Positions 1-13,500 of a stretch of DNA of 64,000 nt are shown in pieces. The stretch spans positions 50,979,554-51,043,553 of the forward strand of contig OX485803.1 in assembly GCA_950295325.1 (NCBI GenBank). The letters are read 5' to 3'. Position 1 is the stretch's first letter, and each line of letters opens with the position of its first letter. This DNA comes from Polytrichum commune (lineage: Eukaryota; Streptophyta; Polytrichopsida; Polytrichales; Polytrichaceae). The notes beneath the pieces were generated by a model that saw only the letters and a program-made list of their open reading frames with translations, was not told where the DNA came from and did not search any database. The position numbers and the translations under genes are program-made.

Positions 1-3000
1 CTCTCTATATATATATATAGAGAGAGAGGTTGATAAGTTAACTTTGTTTATGGTAGAGCAGATAGACCTATTTCCGATAACTTAAGCAATTTTGCAGAAG
101 TGTAGTCTAGGTGTAATATTGGGTGATTTTTTCACATGTTTGGAAATTGATACCACAACGTTCAACAAAAAGGTTACAATTTTTTTTGAATTTTTGAAAT
201 ACTTGTATATTTTCAAAGGCAAGATGCTCTCCCAAACCATGTTCACAGCATACGTTGACCTATTTTTGATAATTGGTAGACGGGAACTTCAGTATGATTA
301 GTGCCCTTTTCTAGGAACCCAAATCCGTGCTCTTTTAATTTTCCTTTTCCATCACGCCGAATGTGAAGGCTACATGTGTGATTTCTCATGACTTTAGAGG
401 ACTCTATTTGATAAGATGGGGAAGGGGGGGGGGGGTATATTGGAAATGGGTTTGTCTACTCTAGAGGTGACTAAACGAGTACACCAACATGCATGGAAAA
501 ATGCATGTGCAATCCACACAAACAATCTTAGAGATTATATGCACTGTTTGAAATCCACAACTGCATTTTTGGAAAATCACGTGTAAATGCATAAGCATTA
601 ATACATGATCCCAATTTAATCAACGCCTTTATTAAGAATTGCAAAGGCTTTTGTTTATTTTCCCCCCTCACTCTATGTTGGTGGTTGTCTTCTAGTGCGG
701 TCACAAAAGAAGGCTTTCACAATCTTCCAAAAAAATTGAGGTTGTGACCTTTTTTATTATAAAAAATGAATTGGTCACATGCTCTTGGTAGGTTCTTAGA
801 AATGATTACCAGTATGTGTTGTGGTATACACATGCGTAAAGAGGGTATTTATTTGGGGGGTATAAAGTGCATGATCTTGATTTGATTGCATCCAATTGTT
901 ATAAATAACATCATTTTTTAAACATTTTAGTCAATTCCATTGATCCTCTGATTACTTAGACGGTGGAAAATACATAAATGTTTAGCACATTGAAGTTGTT
1001 TCAAATTTTAGTTTTTGATTTATAAATTTTAGTTTTAAAATTCTGGAACATATGTGCTTGCATCCAACAAACCAACGTAAAATACACACAGTCCATACAT
1101 TACAAGTCTACAATCTAGTAGCTAAGGCTTCTATTGAAAATTTGGCTCACAAAGTATACACATGGGAGGGATATTGTTCCACCTAGTTCTATACAAATCA
1201 ATAGGGTGCTATGAATACATTTTTTCTGAAGAGGTAAGTACATTCTTTGAACACCACAAATAAAATAATATGAGTGTATAAATTATTATTTGAAGGCATT
1301 GATGTTTATAATACATGTAAGGGGGAGTTATTGTTTACTATAATTTGTTGTTGTCTACAAACAAAATGGCTATTGAGAATTTAAGAATGAGGATAAATGT
1401 ACAAATGACAATCCTAAAGTTTTTCAAAAAATTGATAATATTTGAGCTTACCTTATGACTTATACAATTATTTGTTGGTGAATCTAGATTCATCGTTTCC
1501 CTAAGCTTTAATGATGCATGTTGCATGGTCAAATTCTCATGAGCTGCATCATACGGATGTTTTTATTATTATTTTTAAATCTTTCTCTCAAGGAGGTGAC
1601 TATCAAAATTTTAGAAAACCGCGTGAGATAAAAAAATAGGGTCAATTTAATTTGGTAGGGTAAAATTATGAATTTTTTAAAAGTCTACTATAGCAATGGA
1701 AATATGTCCCCTCCATGATTATATGTAAAATAGGGCAGTGCATAATTCCTTCATTTTAGTAATTAGTAAAAAAAGAAATAGGGTCATAGACAAGGATCAC
1801 CCTAAAAGTGTGTAATAGAATCAATAGAATAATTATGGGTCTAGCTACTTGGATGATGAAATGTGTAGTTTTTGTCCAAATTTGAATCAAGCGTGTTAGT
1901 ATGGGGGGAAGTGTCATGGGATTTTTTTGGGGGAAGGAATGTGTTGGCACTCCTCAACGGTGCTGAACCTCGGGGGGTTCACTGGCGAAAATCGTAGAAC
2001 AACATGCGATAAAAAATAGGGTCCAATATATTCATTGTAGATAAATTTTGTAAAAAGTGTACATGTAAAATAGGGGATTTAAAAATAGTGAAACATGTTC
2101 ACATGTAAAATACCATCACATATAATATTTTCAGGCTTTTTACATGTAAAATACCATCACCTTATAATCTTTTCTGCAGGGTAAATAACCCCCCCAATAA
2201 ATAGGTCCCGAACGCACGTGTATGCAAAATATAAGAGGGAGTGAACCCCCCGAGTGCTGAACATGTGGGACCGTGCTAGATGCTTAGAACCTGACAACCT
2301 CCACCGTCACCCTCAACCACTTCATGCGATCAATTTTGGTTTTGTCATGACCTTAGTCCTTGATCGTCAAACTCATGTTTTCTTTGAGCATTTTCTAGGG
2401 TTTCTTTCATGCAAATCGATGGTGCATAGTGGCCACTTCCTTTGCAACATTTTCCACATGTATTTGGTTTACGGTTTATATATAAAAAAGTGCCAAAAAA
2501 TAGCCTCTATGAACAATTACAAATAAATATAAGGTGCTAAAAATACGTCAAAGTAGCTTTTATCTACAAATAGGGAGGGAAAATTTATTGAAAGGTGCAT
2601 AAATATCCCCCCATTAAATACCCCATTATTGCATGTGGTTACGAAACATAAGGGGGTGTGATCGCCCCGAGATCTTTCTCAAATTTGAAAGCGCAAGTGA
2701 ATTGGGGATGAGATATTTAATCTAGAAGATGTTGGTTTCTAACTCCAAAAAATTGGCACAAATCCAAATGCGCATGCTGCAAATATAGGAACAAATGGGA
2801 GAATATAACACTTACACCGTCTATTGAGGTGGGGAAGAAATGCCAAAAGGTTATATTACAAACACAGGTGTATCATGTATTCATTTATCTATATGTAAGA
2901 TTGATTACACGATGGCGAACACCTTCATGTATGCAATTGTACCTTTGAACTATCACAAGGTCATGCGCATCATACCGAATCATATAAGATTGCAACTATT

Positions 3001-3700
3001 ATCGAACACTAACAATCAATAGGTGGGACCTCTTTTCGTGCATTAGTGGGGGGGGGGAGGGGGTTTGTTGGTTGGTTTTTTTTGGGGTGGGGAAGTGTCC
3101 TTGTGCCAAGTGGTGTGTGAAGGTATGGTGGCAGTTGATTTGGGCTTGCATTTCCCATATTTAGAAGGTGGCAAGGTTAACCATTATCTCAATTGCCTCT
3201 TACTCCCGTTGCTTTAAAGCATTGAGATTGTTGTGGGCACATTGGAATATGTCCAAGGAATTGTGAGAGAGAGGAATCATGAGAGAGAGAGAGAGAGCCA
3301 ATGATTTACCCTCACAACTCCTTGGTGTGAGCAAATTTATATTTAATGATTAAAAAATAATCTAATGAGAAGGACAAGTAGTTGTTGATAAACCAAAATT
3401 GTGAGCGCCAATGATCGCCACAATCTTCACATAGTTTTTACTCCCATCCTCAAACTTCGTGTTGAATTGTGGTACATTCTTTAAAGTGTGTGTAAGGAGT
3501 AGGTCACAAAGAGAGATTGAGAGAGAGCTCTTCAGTGTGAGAGAATTTAGATAAAGCAATTGATGAAAGAGTATGATGAGAGGGAGGAGTGTTGATAAAA
3601 TAAAATTGTGAGCACCCATGATTGCCACAACCTTCACATATGTTTACTCCCATTGTCAAAATTCTTGTTGAATTGTGGCACAATCTTTATTGTTTGTTTG
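1..3700. other. AT-rich spacer without a supported gene
   Basis: Only short chance ORFs occur. There are microsatellites at 5-30 (TA/GA), 3255-3300 (GA) and 3690-3710 (TG), G runs at 426-435 and 3049-3065, and repeated ACATGTAAAATAccatcac phrases at 2060-2170. Confidence 0.6.
3378..3695 (+). repeat. Duplicated ~105-bp segment spaced 213 bp
   Basis: AAATTGTGAGCGCCAATGAT..CACAATCTTCACATA at about 3395 recurs as AAATTGTGAGCACCCATGAT..CACAACCTTCACATA at about 3603, each followed by TGTTGAATTGTGGYAC. A GA-rich microsatellite lies just upstream (3260-3300, 3510-3540). Confidence 0.7.
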
Positions 3701-3711
3701 TGTGTGTGTGT

Positions 3712-4328
3712 CCTGGGGGTGGACTCTTCATTGGAAACCTAAACGACATGTGTTGTCACTATGAAATCAAACCCCCTATATACAAAATTTTATAAAGAAA
3801 AAACAAATGTATATGTACTAATTGATCCTAGAAAAGGATTCATGTATTTAGACTAAGTTTTTTTTTTTTTTAAATAAAAATAAAAATTCAATGTGATAAA
3901 TGCCTCATCCACATCATGAACTCAACCATTGCATCAAAGAAACAAAGACCAATGCACACTAAGTTAGCCACGATATGGAGAGAAAAACTCAAGGGAGGCC
4001 ATGAGCATTCCAAGAGCCTCCAGTTTGTTAACACTTAGAACCCAAAATGAAAACTCTAACAAGAATGGACATGGTAGTCATATGAGTTGTGGATGAAAAT
4101 GTGAATTGTATGAAACTATAACATTTATTATCAAGTTTTTCTCTAAACCTTAGGGCCCCATTTTGTACATCTACCTTTACTTTAAATTTCTAAATAGCCT
4201 TCTTGGATGTACACATTAGAGGAAAATAATACCTCTCCCTTATGAATACTATGCACCTAATGCCTCAAATAATACCCCTTCTTACATTCACATTAGTTCG
4301 TACGTGGTATGAAGAGTCCACCCCCTGG
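3712..4328. mobile_element. Non-autonomous DNA transposon, family B copy 1 (CCAGGGGGTGGACTCTTCAT ends)
   Basis: The ends are inverted repeats: CCTGGGGGTGGACTCTTCAT on the left, and on the right the complement of CCAGGGGGTGGACTCTTCAT. It is inserted in a (GT)n tract, so the apparent 9-bp duplication TGTGTGTGT on both sides is compatible but not conclusive. The inside is noncoding and matches the reverse complement of the 21.3-kb copy, for example in TAGGGCCCCATTTTGT, ACATCTACCTTTACT and GAGGCCATGAGCATTCCAAG. Confidence 0.75.
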
Positions 4329-4851
4329 TGTGTGTGTGTGCGCGCATGCGTGCTAAAAATGTGAAAGTACATAGGATTTTTGTTGAGATTGAATGTTTGC
4401 TAGTTCACTTGGATTGTTTTCACTCCTCACTTGTATCCCTTGAATTAAAAGTTCAAGAAGTTGCTAGTAGGTTGAATAAAGGTAATATTTTATAAAGTTT
4501 GTCATCATTGAGGCAAAGGTACGAGGAAATTTATTGATGTCCATTGAAGGTTATGCAATCACCATTGCTTCACGAATTCTATTTGGAATCTCTTTTTTCA
4601 AACCCTAAGCTAACTTCAAATGACGTGCGCTTCTTGATAACATTTTATGTGGATCGTGGTAATAGAAGTAGTAGTGTCCCTTACTTTCAAGAAATTCAAA
4701 GTTGTTTGTTGAGGAGTTGGGAGTTTCTAGCTAAAAAATGTGAACCGTAATTCAACACGTTGCAAGTTTTGTTGGATTGAATTGAATTGAATTGAGCCAC
4801 AAACCTAAAGAAATTATATGCATTGTGAAAGAGGAAGTACTTCATAAAGTA

Positions 4852-4894
4852 CTTCTAGATTTCTATCACAATAATTGAGATAGAAATCTAGAAG
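4852..4894. repeat. Perfect hairpin, 16-bp stem and 11-base loop
   Basis: CTTCTAGATTTCTATC and its complement GATAGAAATCTAGAAG flank an AT-rich loop. GTACTTCATAAAGTAC just before it forms a second small palindrome. There is no U-run to suggest a terminator, and this is a eukaryotic spacer, so a small fold-back relic is more likely. Confidence 0.8.
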
Positions 4895-5359
4895 CTTCAC
4901 TAACAATTGAAGGTTACTTGATTGCTTAGTTGCATCATGAATTTTGTTCGAACTCACGATATTCTTAACGTGCTCGATTGTCATTGTACATTATTATATG
5001 ATGTAGTAGCAATCCAATCTAAGGAAAATCTAATTACAAGCAACACATAAGTAATGTGTTGAGCCATGTTGTTGGTGATGATGACTTTGCCTTACTTGTT
5101 ACTCGAAGCTTTTTGTGACAAAGTACTTGGTTGTGGTAACGTGTCTATCACTGAGTTTTCTTTCCTAAAATATTCACCGAGGGGGTGTGTTGGTGACTTG
5201 TCTGTCTATGGATTTTTCTTTCCTTAAATATTTACCAAGGGGTATGTGTTATTAAAGAAACGTCCATCAAGTTATGTGTTATATATTTAATAATATACAA
5301 TCAAGATTTGAATTTAATACATTGTTATTCTATCGATTTTATGACCTTTCAATATGTGT

Positions 5360-5560
5360 ACATAACCGGTCCGAGACGACCCTACCGGATGATGGTGGAG
5401 AGATACTCAAATCTTAAGAAAGAGGTTGGCGGTTTGATTCCCGGCTATGAAATCTCCTCTCTACTTGACGGAAAACTTGCTAGCTAGGTGGTCAACTGCC
5501 TCTTGTGCTTTGGCGTTGGCATGTCGGCATTCTGTCTCATAATTATATATATATATAGGA
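5360..5560 (+). repeat. SINE-like element with a tRNA-type B box and TA-rich tail
   Basis: GGTTTGATTCCCGGC at about 5431 resembles the RNA polymerase III B box (GGTTCGANTCC, one mismatch). It is preceded by AAGAAAGAGGTTGGC, as in a tRNA variable and T-arm region, and the unit ends in an (AT)n tail at 5544-5559. No second copy was seen in the window and the A box is unclear, so the call is tentative. Confidence 0.35.
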
Positions 5561-7204
5561 ATTGTAGTTATTTTCGAGTTCCATTCACTGACATTTAAAC
5601 TAGAATAATAAATTAAGGCTTATTTCTAGATCTACAATTACCAAGTTGATTATATGATAATAGACTTATTGACAAGATGTAGAGCAAGAATTCCACGGTG
5701 AGAGGGTTCATTTGTGAACTGTCAAATGTCCCCTTGCATTTCATTTAAAACTAACTATTCAAATTATATGGAATATTCTAAAAATGAGAACTCATATCTC
5801 ATGTCATTGCTCGCCGCTCATAATTTACTGCTCACCACTCACATGCTAGCTTCCCTCGAGGGAGTGAAAATGCAATCATATGTAACAAGGGTGATAAAAT
5901 ACATATGATATATAATCCAATTCAACTTGCTTACATGAGCCTAAATCTTCTTTCAAAATTTCATTCTACAAACACATGCTTGAATTGGAAGCATGTAATT
6001 AATAAACGAGTTATTTTTAGGTGGGGCCACCTTCGATGCTGTTGGCTAACTATAACAACAAGTAACCTCAAAACCTTTGTAGGACATCTTGAGGCCATTA
6101 ACACTTAAAAAAGGTACATGGGATTAACATATGGCCATGCACACATTTTATACGAGCCTCACCAAGTTCAAAATTTAAGGTATAGAAATTTATGGGTTGA
6201 AAACGTCATTTTATATTTTGTCTTATGTCAACAAACAAGTAAAAATAAACTCTTACTTAATATTGATGATAAAAATACAACATATGTATTAACACCCAAG
6301 GGCATCTATGTTGCATATTTGAATTATAATCTTCAAGAACATCAAGGTATTCAACCGATTTAGAAAGAATGTGGAAAATATCCAAGAGTATTATGTGGAA
6401 TATTGTCAGTCCCACATAACACTGTTATGGATATATATATATATATATATATAATGTTATGTTCTTGACTAAACACATAATTTGTATATCATGGGTCAAA
6501 GGCCTTTAAGCCCTAGTGTAAAGTGGCCTTAGGTAATAGTCCACAACAAATCCTTCAACTGACTTTCAGGTTGCAACTACTTCACACTCTTTGCAAGTCT
6601 CAATTGATGGCATTAAAAACATAATAAGAAAAAGAATTGCTTGACTAGGAAAAATATATCTCATATATTTAAAGGTGGGTGACCCATAACTAACAATGAC
6701 CTATTGACGTTTTCTAGTATATTAGTACACATACAAGTCTAGAGAACCATTTAAGCAAATATTTGAGTAACACTTCAAGAATCCAAAAAGATTTTGAATA
6801 GCTACATAACAAACAATCATGCTTTCAATATACTAAAACTATATTGTTGATTCATAAATACTAGTTGCATATCCGTTTTAATGTAATTTGTTGCTTGAAA
6901 ATGAGTTATTAAAGGCGCAAGATGCCATTTTGGACCTTAAGGTGTCATACACATGTGTTTAAGGTTATTCATTGTTATCTTTAGTGGGAAATAATGAAAG
7001 TGATGCAATCAAATGCATCCTCTCCATTAGATGTGCATTTATGTCTATGGAAATAATAAGGAAATATGAACCCCTATAAATGAACTCATTCTAAAGTACC
7101 CTTGGTAATCCCCTTAAGAACTAGTGTACATAATTTGTGCTTCTAATGTAGTGTCACATGGCAACCAAAAACAATACAGTGGTTCACAAGGGATTTGAAC
7201 CTAG

Positions 7205-7510
7205 TTTTCAATCTAAGGTAGATGTGCCAAATTTGGTCACTTATCTTCATCGGAGACCTGTATTTGAGTGGTGTGTGGTTAGGTGTGGCTCCAAAAATGG
7301 ATAACCAAAATGACACGTGTCTAAAGTGATTGCAACATTGTCATCAAAATATGATAGCCATTATAGGCTCAATAATCAACATAATTGGGAGGGGGAAGGG
7401 GGACAATGTGTATAACCACTTAGTACGCATGAAAATCTTCACTTTGACAATGAGTAGGACATTCATAAAAACCCTTAAAATCATGGACAAAGTGGCTACA
7501 ACCTCGATTT
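7205..7510 (+). repeat. Dispersed repeat family F, copy on the other strand
   Basis: CTGTATTTGAGTGGTGTGTG, AATGACACGTGTCTAAAG, GGCTCAATAATCAACATAAT and AATCTTCACTTTGACAATGA match the 16.8-kb copy inside the germin-like gene intron. Confidence 0.6.
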
Positions 7511-7514
7511 GGCT

Positions 7515-9160
7515 TTGCTACCCATCTTTTATTGATTGCGTGGCTAACACACTCTGACCTCCCTAATATCATGCATGTAACAACCAAAGTGCACGTGATA
7601 TTAAGGAGATACATAGTGTTAACATGGATGCATGATAATAGGGAATCAATGTAGCATGTGACATTATGGAATAACACAAAGTCAACATTGCAATAACGAC
7701 TATATGGCAACGTGATGCATGCAAGCGTTGTCGTGATGTAAATACGTACACTATATAGATGTGTACGTATTTAATATTGCATTGTGATTCTTGGTCTTGG
7801 AGAAAAATAATAAAGAATAGAAGTAGATTACTTTTTTTATTTACTCATAGTTTATTTTAGTTATCATTCTCTAAGGATAGAAGTGGATAGAAGTTGCTTA
7901 CCTTTATGTTTACTCATAGTTACTCTTAGTTACCTTTACCAAATGATAGAAATAGATTACCTTTTTATTTACTCATAGTTTATTTTTGTCTTTTAGTTAT
8001 CTTGAGTTACTTTGGACCAATGGGTGATTAGAAGCCATGTGATGAGGATAAGAGAGAACTTTGTCTCTCGCATGGATAGGGAGAGGTGGTGAAGGAAAGA
8101 TGTTATGTGATTATTGTGGGAGAGAAGTGGTTGAGAGAGAGAAGTGGATTCGAAGCTCACGGTGTGAGTTGTTTTTTAGAAGAATATGAAATAAAATACG
8201 AGGGATTTGTGATTCATGAAAGATCTCACTTGTTGTTTTGGAAGTTAGCAATCAAGATTTGTGCTTGTTTGAGTGGAGGGAAGTCTGTTGGTTCTTAAAA
8301 GAAGAGCTGAGACTTCGACCGACCATAGAAGACGGACAGATTGAAGAATTGAAGGCTTCAAGACTCGAATGTGTGGTTGCTTGTGGCACGTTGTCTTTTT
8401 CTTGTGTGTGTGATTCCAAGCCGGTTTTGGAGGCTAGTTGCATTTCATTTCTGCATCGTACTTTGTTTCATGTGTGACAACGAAGTGGGATTAATGACCC
8501 ACAAGGTTGTTTGTGACAACGAAGTGGGATTGATCACCCACAAGGTTGTTTTATGTCGTTCCCACTGGTGAGGCGCGATTGCTGGTCACCGTGGGTTTGA
8601 AAGTTTAGGAGCCAATCTTTCGGACGTCAGCTCGTGTTCTGACGTCCCGTTTTACCCGTCCGAAGCCCGTGGTTTCTTATCACACTACCCTTACCCTTTA
8701 CCCATATAGAGCCGCAACAGGATAGGTCGACGGGAAAGAGGTTGAAGATTAGAAGAAATTGAAGAAATTGAAGACTAGAAGACCAGAAGACTCGATTGAA
8801 GACAAGAAGATTCGACGGGTCCGATAAAATCTAGTTGCAGCCAGAAGCCCAGTGCTTTCCCAAGGCGGAACCCTCTCTACCCGACAGCGTGTGGTTTGAA
8901 TGCTTTGGTGGTTTATTTTAATGTCAAAACCCATGACATACGACAAGCAAATGTGGCAAGGAGGGGAGATTTAAATTGAGCACATCCATCCGCTAGGTGT
9001 TGGGGATATAAGAAAGCGAGTGACATTAACATTAAGGAGGGTGACATTATAGAGGTTAGGATGTATCCTCGTAGGAGAAGTGGGCTGCTCGGGAAATGAA
9101 ATCATATCAGACCCATCCACCTCACACCCAATAAGCATAAATCATAGTAGCCGTGAGTTT
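7515..9160. other. Spacer, no recognised gene
   Basis: Overlapping short ORFs at 8086-8571 look unusually dense but resemble no protein. A GAAGA-rich low-complexity tract lies at 8740-8815. Direct phrases TTTACTCATAGTTTA recur at 7840-7980. Confidence 0.5.
8474..8551 (+). repeat. Tandem duplication of a 39-bp unit
   Basis: Two adjacent units start with GTGACAACGAAGTGGGATT (8474-8512 and 8513-8551) and differ at three positions (for example AATGACCC against GATCACCC). Each contains a short inverted repeat. Confidence 0.9.
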
Positions 9161-9161
9161 C

Positions 9162-9361
9162 CGGAGAGATTTTTGGACACGGACAGTCAAAATCCTCGTG
9201 TTTCCAAGTCCAACTGGTCACATGTTGCGATCTTTCGGTTTTCTTTATGAATTTGAGGTATATTCCATAGATTCTCCCAAAACGATGGGTAAATTTGAAC
9301 TTCGACCGGTTAATTCTCAAACTCAACCGGTGCCTATGCAACTAGCGGTCCGTTTCTCCCC
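9162..9361 (+). repeat. Short inverted-repeat element, family A copy 1
   Basis: This is a roughly 200-220 bp unit with ends like GGGGAGA and TCTCCCCG. It shares internal blocks with six other places in the window: TTTCCAAGTCCAACYGGT, CATCTTTCGGTTTTCTTTA, GGTATATTCCATAGATT and TTCTCAAACTCAACCGGT. It has no coding capacity and looks like a MITE. Confidence 0.7.
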
Positions 9362-9870
9362 GTTCATTGGTAGCCTCGGCATATAGGCTTTTTCCCTTCT
9401 CCTCATGGGAACATTCCAAATGGTTACGAGGTCAAGAGAGCCCCACTCGGATGCGTACGAGAAAGGAAGGCTTTTGAAAACCTTAAAAAGGTCTGACAAA
9501 ACGGTTGATGTTTGCAGGACGAAACGGACTCCTCTGACATAGAGAATATTTTCAAAAACCTCTGAGTGCCAACAACATGAACGAACCCAAACATGACTGA
9601 CTGATAGCAAAAGAAAGAGACGGGAGATTGGCATTTAAGTTCACTTATGCAATGAATCTATCGACTTCATCGGAGCTTAACATGTTTACTGGGTCAGTTG
9701 CATATGCAATTCAAATATCTTCGAACTAGGGGTTCGAGACGGTTGATCAAGCATGCAGGATTTTTGATCTCAAGCTGAATGAGATTAGGATCACTTGGCT
9801 TTTTGATACGTTAAGGCTATGTGGGCCTTATGTGGTCACTCTTCTTAATTGGACACATGTATCAATGTTC

Positions 9871-10047
9871 GGGGAGATTTTTGGGCATAATCGGTCAAGA
9901 TCTTAGTCTTCCCAAGTCTGTGCGGGTACATGTTGACATCTTTCGGTTTTTCTTTATAAATGTGAACTGTACTCTATAGATTCCTCTAAATGATCGGTAA
10001 TATTCTTGAAGTCTTGAATTTCAACTGGTTCTTTGTCAAACTCAACT
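9871..10047 (+). repeat. Family A element, copy 2, 3' end missing
   Basis: It starts with GGGGAGATTTTTGGGCATAA and follows the family A order through the CGGTTTTTCTTTATAA and ACTCTATAGATTCCTCTAAA blocks. It loses the terminal TCTCCCC segment after CAAACTCAACT. It lies 510 bases after copy 1 in the same orientation. Confidence 0.65.
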
Positions 10048-10287
10048 ACATCATTTAAGGTATTTAGTGTCACTTACTATTTGAGGTTCTACAATGCTAT
10101 ATTTCTTTATTAAGAGTGTATTATTTTACCAAGGAAAGTCATTTATGTTCTACAATGTTCCAAACAACCTATTCAACTTTCGTTAGTAAAAGTTGAATTG
10201 ATGAGTAAGAAGTAATTGCATCATGTAACTCCAAATAAAAAGTGACAGTGAATACCATAATCGGTGTAGTTCATGTGTAACTACATT

Positions 10288-10501
10288 GCTTTATCTAATT
10301 TGTGTGAATTATTCTTCGTGCAATGATGTGTTAGTATAATTTTTTTAACTGAGAGTATCATGTTTTAACCCAAATAACATAAGTAGGTAGTATGCACACC
10401 AAAGAATATGGTACAACTTAGTTAGTAAAAAATAAGAATGCCTGTAAAAAGTTATAGCAACGCGTAACTCCTAATGGCAACCCACACTAATTAGACAAAA
10501 C
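10288..10501. mobile_element. Family E MITE, diverged copy
   Basis: The right end AACCCACACTAATTAGACAA and the GTTATAGCAACGCGTAAC block match the 63.0-kb copy. The left end (TTATCTAATTTGTGTGAATT) is diverged. The core block with ACCAAAGAATATGG and TAACATAAGTAGGTAGT is the reverse complement of the 63.0-kb core. Confidence 0.55.
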
Positions 10502-10509
10502 AATGCATT

Positions 10510-13500
10510 GGTTGGTTGTCCCCGTCCATTGACCTATATTTGAGTGCTACATGGTAAGGGTTGTATACCTTTCATATTTGTTATGGAGACTTACTACAAT
10601 TTGGACATACTACAATGGGTATGGTACATGTAATTTTTTTGAGTCATGCCTTCTTTTAGCCCACACTATTATATGGTAAAAGATTAGGAATATGGAATCA
10701 ATGTTTTATTCAAGAAACATGAAATACTATGGGTTACAAATATAGTATAAATATTTCAATACTTTTCTACCATTTTATCATTTTGAATGCTAGTATTTTA
10801 TTATATTTTAACTCATCTTAATTTTCAACCCACACATGAAATATATTGGGTCATCTTATAATCTACCCATGCTAACTTGCAACCCACAATAATAGGTGTG
10901 AAAGGTGTAGTTATGAGCAAAGACCATAAAGATGTTTGTTACAATGGTGTTGGACTATGTGCTTGGATTATAAACACCATTCTTGATTTGAATGTTTATT
11001 ACAATTTTTATTACATAGTGATCACTTATTAAAGAAGAAAATAGTCTTCGCTTTTGCAATTCACCTTCAATTATACAAAATTGAGACAAAAATATTTGTA
11101 AATTACATTTTCTTACCATATGAGACAATTTCCAAACATACCTATAAATCAAATTGAAAATGGAGTTGGAAGTGACCACAATAGGGCCACATACTTTAGG
11201 TGGTGCCTTTACGAATCTCGTGTGTGTCATATACTATGACGAACTTTTGATAGTACTTGACAAACTCAATCGAAATCATGAGATGGGAGCTTTTGTAGGG
11301 ATGTTTAAGATTTTAAACTCTAGTTGTGGCCCCATACAAATGGGATTTCAAGCATTCCTTGGCTTGTCATAAATTTCTTCCTTGCGCCCCCCTTTGATAT
11401 CTCACTTTGAGCATTGCCACTCTACGAAGCGAGAAGTATAACAACTTGAGCCAAGTAGTAAGTAAGAAAGAAAATTTTGTGTTGTGAACAAAGCACAAAC
11501 CAACCAACTACAAAACCAATATGTGTTGAGGTCCTTATAACAAATGAAGCTTGCACATTAACAACAATATCCTAAATATAGGGTTCCACACCAATCCATA
11601 ACTGTCTCCTATATGAGTACAAAATTTTGAACTCTTAGAGTATATTGTTTCATATATATATATATATATGTATGAAAGAATTAGGCATCCTTTGTACATA
11701 TGCTTATAAATCACTTTTTTTAAATTGACAAAGTCATTGAAGAATGACACTATAACGTGTATCTTTTTATTGGTTACCTTTGCTATCTCTAATTCCAACT
11801 AGACTTTATTATTTGTAAGACTAGAGGACTCCACCCTGGGAGATCTAATAGTTCTAAAAGGTAAAAGGGAGGTACCCACTACACAAAATATGATATTTAG
11901 TGTTTGATTAGATTTAGTGTTTTACCACCCTACTCTGCTCAACACTAATTTTCAATTCTTTGATAATTAGTGTTAGACATAAATGCGCCGCCACCGCCTT
12001 CCTTGTTGCCACCTCTTTCCTACTAAACACTAAATTCGTGCATGTAACTTTCACATATTACCATAGATGATATTTAGTGTTTGAGTTTACATTTAATGTT
12101 ACTTACTTTCATAGGGTTAGTGATATTTAGTGTAGTGTTCGTATTTAGTGTAGTTGGGCCTAAGGTGTTACATGATTTTCTCACCTTGTAAGTACTGACC
12201 ATTAGTTAAGAGCACTTAAGTCACTCCAAAGGCATGGAAGGAGAGCCGGTCAACTATAAGCTTGGGGACAAGTTGAGGGGAGGTTCAACTCTTAGCTCTT
12301 ACAAATGAACATGTCCACACCCTCTTGAACCTCCCTGCTCACCTCTGTAGAGATAAATAGGGTGGTGTGGATCATGTCTCTACAATTTTGTAGAGAAGAA
12401 TGGGGAGGTTCAACCCTTAGTTCTTACACGTCATATGTGTTCATCCACATGACATAAGACTTTGTCATCCTCTGTGTCTGTAACATCTCTCAAAAATAGA
12501 GAGGAAATAAGAGGCATGATCCACCCAAGCACCCTGCTTATCTCTACAAAACTAGGTGGAACAATACCTTTCCCATAAAAATACTTCAATGTCAACAAAT
12601 TCTCATGTAATATTCTGTTATACATCCAGATGATATCATGTGGGCTACATTGAGTCACCCCCGCCCCTTCGCTCACCCTTGCCCCCACCCCTACTCTCAA
12701 CATTAAAAAAAGAAAGAAAGTAATCTTCCCCCTCAAAACCCCAATATTTGTCAATCCAATGTTATGTCCAACTGTTCAATTTTCATCGGCCACTATTACA
12801 ATCAAATGGTTTGAGGTAAAGCACTAAAGGTAACAAAGAGACTTTTATATTGTAGTTCACATACTCACAATGCTTGATGTGCAAGCTTTTGAAAATAGTA
12901 AGCTACATTGACCAAACACATGGTTAAATTGAATCCCACACATCATTACACATATTGGTTGGTTGTAAATATAATATCAATCTTCTTTTCTTCTTTTCTT
13001 CATTTATATAATTACATCTGCAATAACATGTCTAGTTGAAGTGTTCCCAAATTTCAAGACTCAATAAACATATGCACCAATTTAAGAGTTTCAAGCTGTT
13101 TTTTTGGAGGACTTTGCTATTATGAACTTATTCGAACATATAATGGTGCTAGAGCCTAATCTTGAAACTTGGGTGCAGTCTCCCATGAGCTTGCTACTTA
13201 GAGGGATAACATTTTAAGATTCTGTTGAGAGAAGATGAAGGAGCTTGGCCTACGTAGGAACCATAACCATGCTAAATTTGAGAATGGTTTGACTTGATTA
13301 ACTTACAAGCTTTACATTGGCTTGTCAATCTCATGTCAATTGATATTCAAATTAGGCAAGACTAATAGCCAAGGTTACCAAAGTACAAAATATTTCATCG
13401 TTTTCAATTCTTCTAATAACATTCTCATGATAAATTACATTATATATTGTTAATTGTTTTTGTTCAGACAACGTACTTGAATTTTAAGAATGTAGAATGC

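Larger units (their letters stand above)
4340..7200. other. AT-rich spacer, no supported gene
   Basis: Apart from the hairpin at 4852 and the SINE-like unit, this holds short ORFs with no protein resemblance and a (TA)n tract at 6431-6453. A short end resembling family G (GTGTAAAGTGGCC) occurs at about 6517. Confidence 0.55.

Noticed and set aside
7140..7260. tRNA gene on the minus strand (GGTTCAAATCCC)
   Set aside because: No acceptor stem or cloverleaf can be formed; the word lies in or next to a family F repeat.
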